From: Streptomyces sp. DSM 15324
GTDB taxonomy: Bacteria; Actinomycetota; Actinomycetes; Streptomycetales; Streptomycetaceae
Assembly: GCF_001514285.1 (NCBI RefSeq)
Contig: NZ_KQ949026.1
Location: forward strand, 559,835 to 623,834
Reading direction: 5' to 3'
DNA: 64,000 nucleotides
Positions 32,728 to 41,036 of this stretch are shown here, piece after piece. The position numbers and the translations under genes are program-made. The notes beneath the pieces were generated by a model, which was not told where the DNA came from, searched no databases, and saw nothing but the letters and a program-made list of their open reading frames with translations. Each line of letters starts with the position of its first letter. Position 1 is the stretch's first letter.

Positions 32728-33383
32728 CAAAGTTCCGTCGTCGTCGTGTCAGTCGTCTTCGTCGTGAGCCCGTCGTCCGTGTCCGGGGCGTCCGGGTCGA
32801 ACGACGGCACGGCTTCCTGGGTCTCGGCCTCGATCGCCTCCGCCTCCGGGAGGAAGGGCGCGAGCTCCGGGAGCTCGTCCAGACCGCGCAGGCCCATCCG
32901 CTCCAGGAAGTAGTTCGTCGTCGCATACAGGATCGCACCTGTTTCGGGTTCCGTGCCCGCCTCCTCGACCAGACCGCGCTGCAACAGGGTGCGCATCACA
33001 CCGTCGCAGTTGACTCCGCGCACCGCGGAGACCCGGCTGCGGCTGACCGGCTGCCGGTAGGCGACCACGGCGAGCGTCTCCAGCGCGGCCTGGGTGAGCC
33101 GGACCTGCTGCCCGTCCAGGACGAACCGCTCGACGGCGGGCGCGTACTGCGCGCGCGTGTAGAACCGCCAGCCGCCCGCGACGAACCGCAGCTCGAAGCC
33201 GCGGCCCTGCACGGTGTATTCGTCGGCCAGTTCCCGCAGCGCGTCGGCGACCTGGCGCCGGGGGCGCTCCACGATCTTCGCGAGGTGTTCCTCGGTGGCG
33301 GGCTCGTCGACGACCATCAGGACGGCCTCCAGGGCGCCCTTGAGATCGAGTGCGGCGACGGTGCTCCCGGTGCTCTCGGTCAC
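32727..33383 (-). CDS. scpB: Segregation and condensation protein ScpB
   Basis: Kleisin-associated winged-helix protein of the SMC-ScpAB condensin, for chromosome compaction and segregation. 218 residues: two winged-helix domains (ALDLKGALEAVLMVVDEPATEEHLAKIVERPRRQVADALRELADEY, then LTQAALETLAVVAYRQPVSRSRVSAVRGVNCDGVMRTLLQRGLVEE and LYATTNYFLERMGLRGLDELPELAPFLP). A long acidic/Thr tail ends DGLTTKTTDTTTTEL. The GTG overlaps the scpA stop (GTGA). Confidence 0.95.
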   Translation of the reverse strand: MTESTGSTVAALDLKGALEAVLMVVDEPATEEHLAKIVERPRRQVADALRELADEYTVQGRGFELRFVAGGWRFYTRAQYAPAVERFVLDGQQVRLTQAALETLAVVAYRQPVSRSRVSAVRGVNCDGVMRTLLQRGLVEEAGTEPETGAILYATTNYFLERMGLRGLDELPELAPFLPEAEAIEAETQEAVPSFDPDAPDTDDGLTTKTTDTTTTEL

Positions 33384-35041
33384 TGCTCCTTCTCCTTCCC
33401 GGGCTCCTCGGGCGGCTCCGGCGGCCGGTCGAACTCGTCGGTGACCATCGGCCGGGCGCCGTCGTCCCCGCCGGTCCAGCGCACCAGCAGCTCGCCGAGC
33501 GCGGTCTCCTGGTCGAGCGCGACCGCCTTCTCGCGGTACAGCTCCAGCAGTGCCAGGAACCGGGCCACGACGGTCAGGGTGTCGTCGGTGTCCTCGACGA
33601 GCGTGCGGAAGCTGGCCTCGCCCAGCTCCCGCAGCCGCGCGACGACGACGCCGGCCTGCTCCTGCACGCTCACCAGCGGGGCGTGGATGTGGTCGACGTA
33701 CACCTGGGGCTTCGGCCTGGGCTGCATCGCCTTGACCGCGAGCCGGGCGAACCCCTCCGCCCCGATGCTGATGACCACCTCGGGCAGCAGCTCGGCGTGG
33801 TGCGGTTCCAGGCCCACGGTACGGGGGTAGCGGCGGGCCTCCACGTCGAGCCGGTACGTGAAGACGTCGGCGACCTGTTTGTACGCGCGGTACTGGAGCA
33901 GCCGGGCGAACAGCAGGTCGCGGGCCTCCAGGAGCGCGAGGTCGGCCTCGTCCTCGACCTCGGCGGCGGGCAGCAGGCGGGCGGCCTTGAGGTCGAGCAG
34001 GGTCGCGGCGACGACGAGGAACTCGGTCGTCTGGTCCAGGTCCCAGTCCGGCCCCATCGCCCGGATGTGCGCCATGAACTCGTCGGTCACCTTCGACAGC
34101 GCGACCTCGGTGACGTCCAGCTTGTGCTTGGAGATCAGCTGGAGCAGCAGATCGAACGGCCCCTCGAAGTTGGCGAGCCGCACGGTGAAGACCCCATCGG
34201 GCACATCCCGCCCTGCCTCGCCCGCAACACCTCCGACCACGACAGCCCCGGGCTCGGACCCCACCGCTCCGGGTTCGGACCCCACCGCTCCAAGCCTCGT
34301 CGGCTCGACCGCTCCGGACTCCGCCGGGACCACCACGGAACCCGGCTCGACCGCTGCGGACCCAGGCTCGACAGCCTCGGACTTCGGCAGGACGACCCCG
34401 GACTGCGACCCGACCGCTCCCGTTGACCCAGGCCCGACAGCCCCAGGCACCAGCAGGACGACCCCGGACTCCCGCCCGACCGCTCCGGGCCCCGGCTCGG
34501 CAACCCCGGACGGCGACCCGACTGCCTCGGCCTCGCACGCGACGACCTCGGACTCGGGCCCGACCACGCCGGGCCCCGCCTCGACAACCCCGGGCTCAGG
34601 CCCAAGCGTCTCGGGCCCAGGCAGGACGGGACCAGACTCCGACCCGGCCGCTCCGGACCCGGGCTCGACAACCGCTGGGGGCAGCCCTACCACCTCGGCC
34701 CCGGACGCGACGACATCGGGCTCCGGCCCGACCACGCCGGGCCCCGCCTCGACAAGCCCGGGCCCGGGCTCAACCGCCTCGGACGCCGGGTGGACCGCTT
34801 CGGGCTCCTGGGGGACGGCCCCGGACCGCGATCCGACCGCTCTCGGCCCCGGCTCAGTCACTTCGGGCTGCGGCCCGACCACCTCGGGCCCCGACGGGAC
34901 GGCCTCGGGCTGCGGCTCCCCGGGCTCGGCATCCCGCTCCGGTGCGGGCGGGGGCGCCCCCGGTCCCCGGCCCAGCGCACGTCGGCGTCCGACGGCTCTG
35001 CCGGGCCGGGGGGGCTCGTTCGAGGGGTTCGCGGAGGTCAT
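33380..35041 (-). CDS. scpA: Segregation and condensation protein ScpA with large repeat N-terminus
   Basis: Kleisin subunit of the SMC condensin. The true ScpA domain begins only at about residue 283 (VFTVRLANFEGPFDLLLQLISKHKLDVTEVALSKVTDEFMAHI) and ends near 545, the normal 260 residues for this family. In front is a roughly 280-residue low-complexity region built from Gly/Pro/Glu/Val units such as VEAGPGVVGPE and AVEPGS. This makes the protein 553 residues, about twice the usual length. The region is acidic and probably unstructured. Overlaps scpB at its end. The start at 35041 is an ATG. Whether the long N-terminus is all translated is uncertain, as GTG codons occur within it. Confidence 0.9.
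   Translation of the reverse strand: MTSANPSNEPPRPGRAVGRRRALGRGPGAPPPAPERDAEPGEPQPEAVPSGPEVVGPQPEVTEPGPRAVGSRSGAVPQEPEAVHPASEAVEPGPGLVEAGPGVVGPEPDVVASGAEVVGLPPAVVEPGSGAAGSESGPVLPGPETLGPEPGVVEAGPGVVGPESEVVACEAEAVGSPSGVAEPGPGAVGRESGVVLLVPGAVGPGSTGAVGSQSGVVLPKSEAVEPGSAAVEPGSVVVPAESGAVEPTRLGAVGSEPGAVGSEPGAVVVGGVAGEAGRDVPDGVFTVRLANFEGPFDLLLQLISKHKLDVTEVALSKVTDEFMAHIRAMGPDWDLDQTTEFLVVAATLLDLKAARLLPAAEVEDEADLALLEARDLLFARLLQYRAYKQVADVFTYRLDVEARRYPRTVGLEPHHAELLPEVVISIGAEGFARLAVKAMQPRPKPQVYVDHIHAPLVSVQEQAGVVVARLRELGEASFRTLVEDTDDTLTVVARFLALLELYREKAVALDQETALGELLVRWTGGDDGARPMVTDEFDRPPEPPEEPGKEKEQ
34200..34940 (-). repeat. Degenerate tandem repeats in 5' part of scpA
   Basis: Coding repeats of roughly 30-40 bases recur: GGCCCCGCCTCGACAA-like blocks appear around 34570 and 34738, and GGTTCGGACCCCACCGCTCC-like blocks around 34265. 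In protein they read as A/V-E-P-G-P/S units. Copy number is likely variable between strains. The open frame is kept throughout. Confidence 0.7.
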
Positions 35042-35059
35042 GGCCCCCGCAGGCTACCC

Positions 35060-35599
35060 CTACCGCCCTCGCAGCCGTCGTACGAGGATGCTGGCGTCGC
35101 CACGGGTCTCCAGGTCGGCCAGCACCACCGCGACCGCCTCGCGCACGATCCGCCCCCGGTCCACGGCCAGCCCGTGCTCGCCGCGGAGGACCAGCCGGGC
35201 GTGCTCCAGGTCCATGAGTTCCTCGGCGGACACGTACACGGTGATCTTCTCGTCGTGCCGCTCCCGCCCGCTGGGCCGCCGGGCGGCCTGCCGGCCCCGC
35301 TTGCGGGACTGGGCGTCGGCGGAGGCAGAACCTTCCTGCGCCGGTGCCGCGGGCCGCCGTGCCGGGCGCTCGCCGGTGAGGGCCTGGTCGGCGTCGGCCG
35401 CCACGTGCTCGGCGCCCTCGCCGTCCCCGCCCTGGACGGGGACGGCCTGCGGCGCGTCCTCACCCGCGGCGACCCCGTCGCTCTCGCCGGCCGGGGCGGG
35501 CACCCGGGCCTCGCCACCGGCCTGGCGTCGGGGTGCGGACGGCTGAAGCGCCATTCCCCCTGTCGTACGGAAGAGTTCGTCGGCCCCCGGCAGACTCAC
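35060..35599 (-). CDS. Hypothetical protein with ribbon-helix-helix-like C-terminus
   Basis: A 179-residue protein. The first 115 residues are disordered and Ala/Gly/Glu-rich; residues from about 120 to the end form DEKITVYVSAEELMDLEHARLVLRGEHGLAVDRGRIVREAVAVVLADLETRGDASILVRRLRG. That gives one strand followed by two helices, resembling ParG/CopG-type ribbon-helix-helix domains. The GTG at 35599 overlaps the stop of the ParA-like gene (GTGA), and the gene is followed after 18 bases by scpA. It could be the DNA-binding partner of the ParA-like ATPase. Function otherwise unknown. Confidence 0.72.
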   Translation of the reverse strand: MSLPGADELFRTTGGMALQPSAPRRQAGGEARVPAPAGESDGVAAGEDAPQAVPVQGGDGEGAEHVAADADQALTGERPARRPAAPAQEGSASADAQSRKRGRQAARRPSGRERHDEKITVYVSAEELMDLEHARLVLRGEHGLAVDRGRIVREAVAVVLADLETRGDASILVRRLRGR

Positions 35600-36774
35600 T
35601 CGGCGTGACACCGGGCGAGCACCTCCCTGGCGAGCTGGCGATAGGCGGCGGCGCCGACGGAGTTGGAGGCGTACGTGGTGATCGGCTCACCGGCGACCGT
35701 GGTCTCCGGGAAGCGGACCGTGCGCCCGATGACCGTGTGGTAGACGTGGTCGTCGAAGGCCTCGACCACGCGGGCCAGGACCTCACGGCTGTGGACCGTG
35801 CGCGAGTCGTACATCGTGGCGAGGATGCCGTCGAGCTCCAGCTCCGGGTTGAGCCGCTCCTGGACCTTCTCGATGGTCTCGGTCAGCAGGGCCACACCGC
35901 GCAGCGCGAAGAACTCGCACTCCAGCGGCACGATCACCTTGTGCGCGGCCGTCAGCGCGTTGACCGTGAGCAGGCCGAGCGAGGGCTGACAGTCGATGAC
36001 GATGTAGTCGTAGTCGTCCAGCAGCGGCTTGAGCGCCCGCTGGAGGGTCGACTCGCGCGCGACCTCGGAGACCAGCTGGACCTCGGCGGCCGACAGGTCG
36101 ATGTTGCTGGGCAGCAGGTCCATGTTGGGGACCGCGGTCTTCAGGAGCACCTCGTCGGCCGCCATGCCCCGCTCCATGAGCAGGTTGTAGACCGTGAGGT
36201 CGAGCTCCATCGGATTGACGCCGAGACCGACCGACAGCGCGCCCTGCGGGTCGAAGTCGACGAGCAGCACCCGGCGTCCGTACTCCGCGAGCGCGGCACC
36301 CAGGTTGATGGTCGACGTCGTCTTGCCGACGCCGCCCTTCTGGTTGCACATCGCGATGATCGTCGCGGGGCCGTGCTGGGTCAGCGGGCCCGGGATCGGG
36401 AAGTACGGCAGCGGGCGCCCGGTCGGGCCGATGCGCTCACGGCGCTGACGTGCCGCGTCGGGCGCGAGGGTGGCCGCGTACTCCGGGTCCGGTTCGTACT
36501 CGGCGTCTGGGTCGTAGAAGTGCCCGTCGGGCAGTTCGTCGTAGTCGGCGAAGTGGTTGTGGGGCGCGCCACTTCCGTCGCCGGCCATGGCGTTCACGTG
36601 ATGACCGTCCATGCTCTGGTGTGCTGACAGAGCCGTGCGGGGGCCGAGCCGGCTCTGGTGGGCTGCGAAGGTTCGGACAGCGACGGAGCCGACAGCCTCG
36701 GGCCCCGCGGAATCCTGGTCCCGCGTAGGCATTCCTGGTTGACCACCCCCGGGAGCAAATGTCGACTCATTCAC
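35596..36774 (-). CDS. ParA-like partition ATPase
   Basis: A 392-residue MinD/ParA-type ATPase. The deviant Walker A is IIAMCNQKGGVGKTTSTINLG (about residues 134-154), with VLLVDFDPQGALS (Walker A') and YDYIVIDCQPSLGLLTVNAL (Walker B). The first 130 residues form a poorly ordered extension (DGHFYDPDAEYEPDPEYAA). I start at the GTG at 36774, which follows a perfect AAGGAGGT by 10 bases; shorter starts have no such site. It is distinct from the oriC-linked parA and sits upstream of the ribbon-helix-helix gene, scpA, scpB and rluB as one likely operon, tying it to chromosome organisation. Confidence 0.92.
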   Translation of the reverse strand: MNESTFAPGGGQPGMPTRDQDSAGPEAVGSVAVRTFAAHQSRLGPRTALSAHQSMDGHHVNAMAGDGSGAPHNHFADYDELPDGHFYDPDAEYEPDPEYAATLAPDAARQRRERIGPTGRPLPYFPIPGPLTQHGPATIIAMCNQKGGVGKTTSTINLGAALAEYGRRVLLVDFDPQGALSVGLGVNPMELDLTVYNLLMERGMAADEVLLKTAVPNMDLLPSNIDLSAAEVQLVSEVARESTLQRALKPLLDDYDYIVIDCQPSLGLLTVNALTAAHKVIVPLECEFFALRGVALLTETIEKVQERLNPELELDGILATMYDSRTVHSREVLARVVEAFDDHVYHTVIGRTVRFPETTVAGEPITTYASNSVGAAAYRQLAREVLARCHAE

Positions 36775-37035
36775 AAGTCGTCTTACCTCCTTGGTGACCA
36801 GGAAACTTCTAGACAAGGTCAGCGTGGCACCATGCCGACGGTTGGCGACTCTATGGCGTGTCGGGCGTCCGCAGCAACACAATCCGCCGGACCCGGCCCG
36901 ATGTGTCGGCAATGAAACATGTCGCTGTCAAGGGCGTACGGCCGTCGCACGGCGGGTTCGACCGGTGCGCGAATCGGTCGAAGGGTTACGTTCGAGGCGA
37001 GTTGACCGAGAGCCGCAAAGTGACCATACACACAT
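36775..37035. other. Promoter and leader region of the ParA-like operon
   Basis: No gene. It holds the AAGGAGGT ribosome-binding site of the ParA-like gene (36785-36792). The remainder is mixed sequence with several short GTC/GAC repeats and no firm -10/-35 pair. Confidence 0.4.
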
Positions 37036-37068
37036 CCGGCCGGACCTTGTGGGGCAAGGTCCGGCCGG
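37036..37068 (-). terminator. Strong terminator after ald
   Basis: CCGGCCGGACCTTG and CAAGGTCCGGCCGG form a 14-bp perfect stem with a 5-base loop. It lies 92 bases beyond the ald stop codon. Confidence 0.85.
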
Positions 37069-37159
37069 GCGTCTGCCGTTGACGTGCCTTGTTGACGTAT
37101 CTCCTTTGCGAAAAGGTGACTTGATCGCGGCACCGGCGGCGGGGTCCGCCGCGGGGGGC

Positions 37160-38275
37160 TCAGCCGAGGAGCTGGTCGAGCTCCACGTGCTCCAGGCCGT
37201 GCGCTTCCGCCACCTCGCGGTAAACGACCTTGCCCTCATGGGTGTTGAGGCCCCGGGCCAGCGCGGCGTCGCGGCGCAGCGCCTCCGCCCAGCCCCTGTT
37301 CGCGAGCTCGACGATGTAGGGCAGCGTGGCGTTGGTGAGCGCGTAGGTGGAGGTGTTGGGGACGGCGCCGGGCATGTTGGCGACGCAGTAGAAGACCGAG
37401 TTGTGGACCTGGAAGGTCGGTTCGGCGTGGGTGGTGGGGCGGGAGTCCTCGAAGCAGCCGCCCTGGTCGATCGCGATGTCGACAAGGACACTCCCGGGCT
37501 TCATCCGGGACACCAGCTCGTTGGTGACGAGCTTGGGGGCCTTGGCGCCGGGGATGAGGACGGCTCCGATGACCAGGTCGGCCTCCAGGCAGGCCTTCTC
37601 CAGCTCGAAGGCGTTGGAGACGACGGTCTGGATCTTCGTGCCGAAGATCTTGTCGGCTTCCTTGAGCTTGTTGATGTCCCTGTCGAGCAGGGTGACGTGG
37701 AAGCCCATGCCGATGGCGATCTGCGCCGCGTTCCAGCCGGAGACGCCACCGCCGATGACGACGGCCTTGCCGGCCGGGACGCCGGGGACGCCACCGGGCA
37801 GCACACCGCGGCCGCCGCCGGCCCGCATCAGGTGGTAGGCGCCGACCTGCGGGGCGAGGCGCCCGGCCACCTCGGACATGGGCGCGAGCAGCGGCAGGGC
37901 ACGGTTGGGGAGCTCGACGGTCTCGTAGGCGATGGCCGTGGTGCCGGACTCCAGCAGGGCGTCCGTGCACTCCTTGGACGCGGCCAGGTGCAGGTAGGTG
38001 AAGAGCGTCTGGTCCTTGCGGAGGCGGTGGTACTCCTCGGCGACGGGCTCCTTGACCTTCAGCAGCAGGTCGGCGGCGGCCCACACCTCGTCGGCCGTCT
38101 CCAGGATCGCGGCGCCCGCGGCCACGTACTCCTCGTCGGTGATCGAGGAGCCGACGCCGGCGTTGCGCTCGATGACCACCTGGTGACCGTGGCGCACCAG
38201 CTCGTGCACACCGGCGGGGGTGATGGCCACCCGGAACTCGTTGTTCTTGACCTCGCGGGGGATGCCGACCTTCAC
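37160..38275 (-). CDS. ald: L-alanine dehydrogenase
   Basis: NAD-dependent oxidative deamination of L-alanine to pyruvate and ammonia; 371 residues, the standard length. KVGIPREVKNNEFRVAITPAGVHELV begins the protein; RNAGVGSSITDEEYVAAGA, the KVKEP segment and EVAGRLAPQVGAYHLM (with the catalytic His) follow. The NAD fold is VVIGGGVSGWNAAQIAIGMGFHVTLLDRDI. I start at the GTG at 38275, with AAGGA 11 bases upstream, giving VKVGIPRE; an earlier GTG lies on the ribosome-binding site. It follows the NB-ARC/TPR gene in the same direction. Confidence 0.96.
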   Translation of the reverse strand: MKVGIPREVKNNEFRVAITPAGVHELVRHGHQVVIERNAGVGSSITDEEYVAAGAAILETADEVWAAADLLLKVKEPVAEEYHRLRKDQTLFTYLHLAASKECTDALLESGTTAIAYETVELPNRALPLLAPMSEVAGRLAPQVGAYHLMRAGGGRGVLPGGVPGVPAGKAVVIGGGVSGWNAAQIAIGMGFHVTLLDRDINKLKEADKIFGTKIQTVVSNAFELEKACLEADLVIGAVLIPGAKAPKLVTNELVSRMKPGSVLVDIAIDQGGCFEDSRPTTHAEPTFQVHNSVFYCVANMPGAVPNTSTYALTNATLPYIVELANRGWAEALRRDAALARGLNTHEGKVVYREVAEAHGLEHVELDQLLG

Positions 38276-38454
38276 GTCGATCACGGTCCTTGGCTCAGAG
38301 GGTGTGGGCATAGGGATACATACCCGGATACAAGGGGTACACCGGGATACACCGCAGGAGAAGGTGCGGCAGAGCCAGTCTAATGAAGGTGTTCCCGCTG
38401 TCTAGCCTTTCAATGCATCAATCTTTAGGAGATGCACTACGGATTTCGCAGGTG
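38276..38454 (-). promoter_or_regulatory. ald upstream region
   Basis: A 179-base spacer between the NB-ARC/TPR gene stop and ald, AT-rich around 38400-38450 with the imperfect dyad GATGCATTGA/TCAATGCATC. The low GC content suggests a promoter, and ald genes are often controlled by Lrp/AsnC-type regulators. No clear -10/-35 pair could be fixed. Confidence 0.4.
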
Positions 38455-40497
38455 TTAGGGCTGTGTTCCAGCCGATAGCGGGTCCGGCCCACCGGTTCCG
38501 GGGCCGTTCTGGGCGGCCTCCTCCAGGAGCCGGCCCGCCTCACCGCGGTGCAGCCGCGCGGCCGTCGGGTCGCCGAGACGGTCCAGGGTGTCGGCGAGGC
38601 GCAGGCGTACGGCCGCCTGGAGCCGGGTGTCCTCGGCACGCCGGGCCCACTCCAGCGACTCCTCGCAGGTGCGCAGCGACTCCTCGGGCCGGCCGGCGTA
38701 CTCCTGGACCCGGGCCAGCTCGCTCAACGCCCGTGCGTGGGCGGCCACATCGCCGTTCTTGCGGTGCCCGGCCGCCGCCGCCCGCCAGGCCCGTTGCGCC
38801 TCGCCGTAGCGGCCCGCGTAGGTGTGCGCGGTGGCGATCCGGCCGTACAGACGGGCGGCGTCCGCGCGCTCGTCGCGGGCCAGGCGCTGGGCGAGGGCCC
38901 GGCCGTACCAGTCGGCGGCCCTTTCGTAGTCCCCGAGCTCCAGATGCGCCCCGCCGACGGATTCCATCGCGCGGCCGGTCGCGTACGGGTCGTGCGCCGC
39001 CCGTCCGGCGTCCAGCGCCGCCCGGTAACGCGCCAGGGCCTCGGCCGTGCGGCCGGTCCGGGCGTCGACGTCGGCCAGGTTCAGCAGGGCGGCGGCCTTC
39101 TCCCGGGGCAGGTCACGGCGCTCGGCCACGTCGAGCACGAGCCGGTGGACGCCGTACAGGTCGGGCGCGGCCTCCTGGGTGCCGAAGTGCGCGACCATCG
39201 CCCGCACCAGCTGGGACATCAGCCGGCGGGCCAGGGTGTCCAGCTCGCCGTCCGCGACGGCCGCGCGGGCCGCGGCGAGCAGGGCGGGGCGGCGCGCGGT
39301 CAGCCACTCGGCGGCGGCGGCCGGGGTGGGGAAGCGCAGGCCGCGCGGGGTGCCCTGGAGCTTCTCGCGGGCCTGGGGGTTGTCCGGCTCGGTGACGGCC
39401 CGGCAGGACTGCAACAGCCGTACCGTCCGCTCGAACATACGGGCGCGGGCCAGCTGGAGCTCGGCGGGGCGTTCATGGGCCTCGGCGGCGGCCCGCAGCA
39501 GGGGGTGCAGGGCGGCCGGGACCTCGTACTGGGGCAGCGGGGAGTCCACGGCCCGCAGCAGGCCGAGGGCGGTGAGGTCGTCCAGGGCGGTCCGGGCGGC
39601 GCTCATCGAGCAGCCGGCGAGGGCGGCGGCGGTGTGCGGGTCGGCCAGTCCGGCCGGGGCCAGTGAGAGCAGGCGCAGGACGCGGGCGGCGGGGGCGGGC
39701 AGGCCTGCGTGGACGAGGCCGAAGACCCGGCTCAGCGGGGTCCCCTCGTCGCTCTCGGCATGCAGTTGCTTGGCGAGGTCGGACACGGCCGCCTGCGGGC
39801 GCGCGGCGAGCCAGCCGCCGGCCAGGATGAGCGCGGCGGGCTGGCCCTGGCAGATCTCGACGAGCGCCTCGGCCGCGCGCGGGTCGACGGTGATGCGGAC
39901 CGAGCCGGTGTACCGGGTGAGCAGGTCGAGGGCGGACTTGGTGTCCAGGCCGCCCAGGGTGCAGGGGCGGACGTCCGCGATGCCGGTGAGGGGGCCCGCG
40001 GACACGGCGACGAGCAGGCATTCCGGGGTGTCCGGCAGCAGCGCGTCGACCTGGTCCGCGCCGGTCGCGTCGTCCAGCAGGATCAGCGCGCGCCGGTCGG
40101 CGAGGGCCTCGCGCAGGGTGGCCGCGAGCTCGTCCTCGTCGGCGCCGGCCGGGGCCGGCAGGTCCAGGGCGGTGAGCAGGTCGCGGGCGGCGCGCTCGAC
40201 GGGGACGGGGGTGCCGTCGGGTTCGGCGAGCCGGGTGCGCAGGACGCCGTCGGGGTAGCGGCGGGCGACCTGCCGGACGAGTTCCTCGGCGAGCGCGGTG
40301 CGGCCGGAGCCGGGGCGGCCCGCGATGAGGAGCACGCGCGCGCGGGGGGCCTTCCGCCCGGTGAGGGTGTCCAGCCCGGTGCGTTCGATGTCGGCGCGCA
40401 GTTCTTTCAACTCCCGGATCCTGCCCAGGAATTGACCCCGTGTCGCAGCGTGTCCGGACAGCTGCACGCCGCCTGTGTCCACTGCCTGATCCGTCAC
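38455..40497 (-). CDS. NB-ARC / TPR regulator-like protein
   Basis: A 680-residue cytoplasmic protein of the AfsR/SARP C-terminal type, but lacking the N-terminal DNA-binding domain. An NB-ARC-like STAND NTPase spans about 25-330: Walker A LLIAGRPGSGRTALAEELV (about 57-75) and Walker B RRALILLDDATGADQVDALL. Its winged-helix part (AGLADPHTAAALAGCSMSAARTALDDLTALGLL) follows. TPR repeats fill about 460-680 (EALARYRAALDAGRAAHDPYATGRAMESVGGAHLELGDYERAADWYGRAL). I chose the GTG at 40497 with GGGAG 8 bases upstream. Such STAND proteins often sense signals by oligomerisation. Target unknown. Confidence 0.85.
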   Translation of the reverse strand: MTDQAVDTGGVQLSGHAATRGQFLGRIRELKELRADIERTGLDTLTGRKAPRARVLLIAGRPGSGRTALAEELVRQVARRYPDGVLRTRLAEPDGTPVPVERAARDLLTALDLPAPAGADEDELAATLREALADRRALILLDDATGADQVDALLPDTPECLLVAVSAGPLTGIADVRPCTLGGLDTKSALDLLTRYTGSVRITVDPRAAEALVEICQGQPAALILAGGWLAARPQAAVSDLAKQLHAESDEGTPLSRVFGLVHAGLPAPAARVLRLLSLAPAGLADPHTAAALAGCSMSAARTALDDLTALGLLRAVDSPLPQYEVPAALHPLLRAAAEAHERPAELQLARARMFERTVRLLQSCRAVTEPDNPQAREKLQGTPRGLRFPTPAAAAEWLTARRPALLAAARAAVADGELDTLARRLMSQLVRAMVAHFGTQEAAPDLYGVHRLVLDVAERRDLPREKAAALLNLADVDARTGRTAEALARYRAALDAGRAAHDPYATGRAMESVGGAHLELGDYERAADWYGRALAQRLARDERADAARLYGRIATAHTYAGRYGEAQRAWRAAAAGHRKNGDVAAHARALSELARVQEYAGRPEESLRTCEESLEWARRAEDTRLQAAVRLRLADTLDRLGDPTAARLHRGEAGRLLEEAAQNGPGTGGPDPLSAGTQP

Positions 40498-41036
40498 GGG
40501 CCACACTCCCGTCCCACGCACACGCCTGCCCGCCGGGACTCCGGATCGGACGATTCCAGAGCCTAGTTCACGCTCTGCGACGTTCCGGGCGCAGGAGTGC
40601 GGGCAGCGCCCCCAGGTCCCCCGATCGGATCAGGCGATCGTCACACCGCACCCGGGCGGGACGACGGCTCGCGGCGTGCGGGACGACGGCCGGCGGGCGC
40701 GTGGGACGACGGCCCGCGGCTGTGCCGGACGACGGCCCGCGACCGCGCGCGACGGCCACGATCGGGAGCGCTGACGGCAGGCGGCCACGTGCGCGACGGC
40801 CACAGCCGTGGAGGACACCGCCTCGCGGCCCCACGTCCCACGGCCCACGGCCGTGCACGCCGCACCTCACGGTCCCGAGCGCCACACCGCACAGCCGCGT
40901 GCGACACCACCGCGCGTCCCGAGCACGAACACGAGCACGACGGCCACAACCGCCTGCGACGCGCCCCCTCGGCCCCATGCACGACGGCCCACAGCCATTT
41001 ACGACACCGCCTCCCGCCCCCGAGCGCGACCGCGGT
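40498..41036. repeat. Gene-free region of degenerate tandem repeats
   Basis: About 540 bases without a credible gene. From 40659 to about 40800 a unit of 23-24 bases beginning GGGACGACGGC and ending CGCGGC-type sequence recurs at least four times (near 40669, 40691, 40714, 40738). A second, longer repeat copies GACGGCCACAGCCG...GACACCGCCTC (about 40796-40832) as GACGGCCCACAGCC...GACACCGCCTC (about 40983-41018). None of the six frames has a homologue-like protein. The downstream NUDIX gene ends at 41037, so this is the intergenic tail. Confidence 0.7.

Noticed and set aside
40498..41036. Small genes in the repeat spacer
   Set aside because: All frames give low-complexity Arg/Pro/Thr or Val/Arg/Gly strings with no ribosome-binding site.
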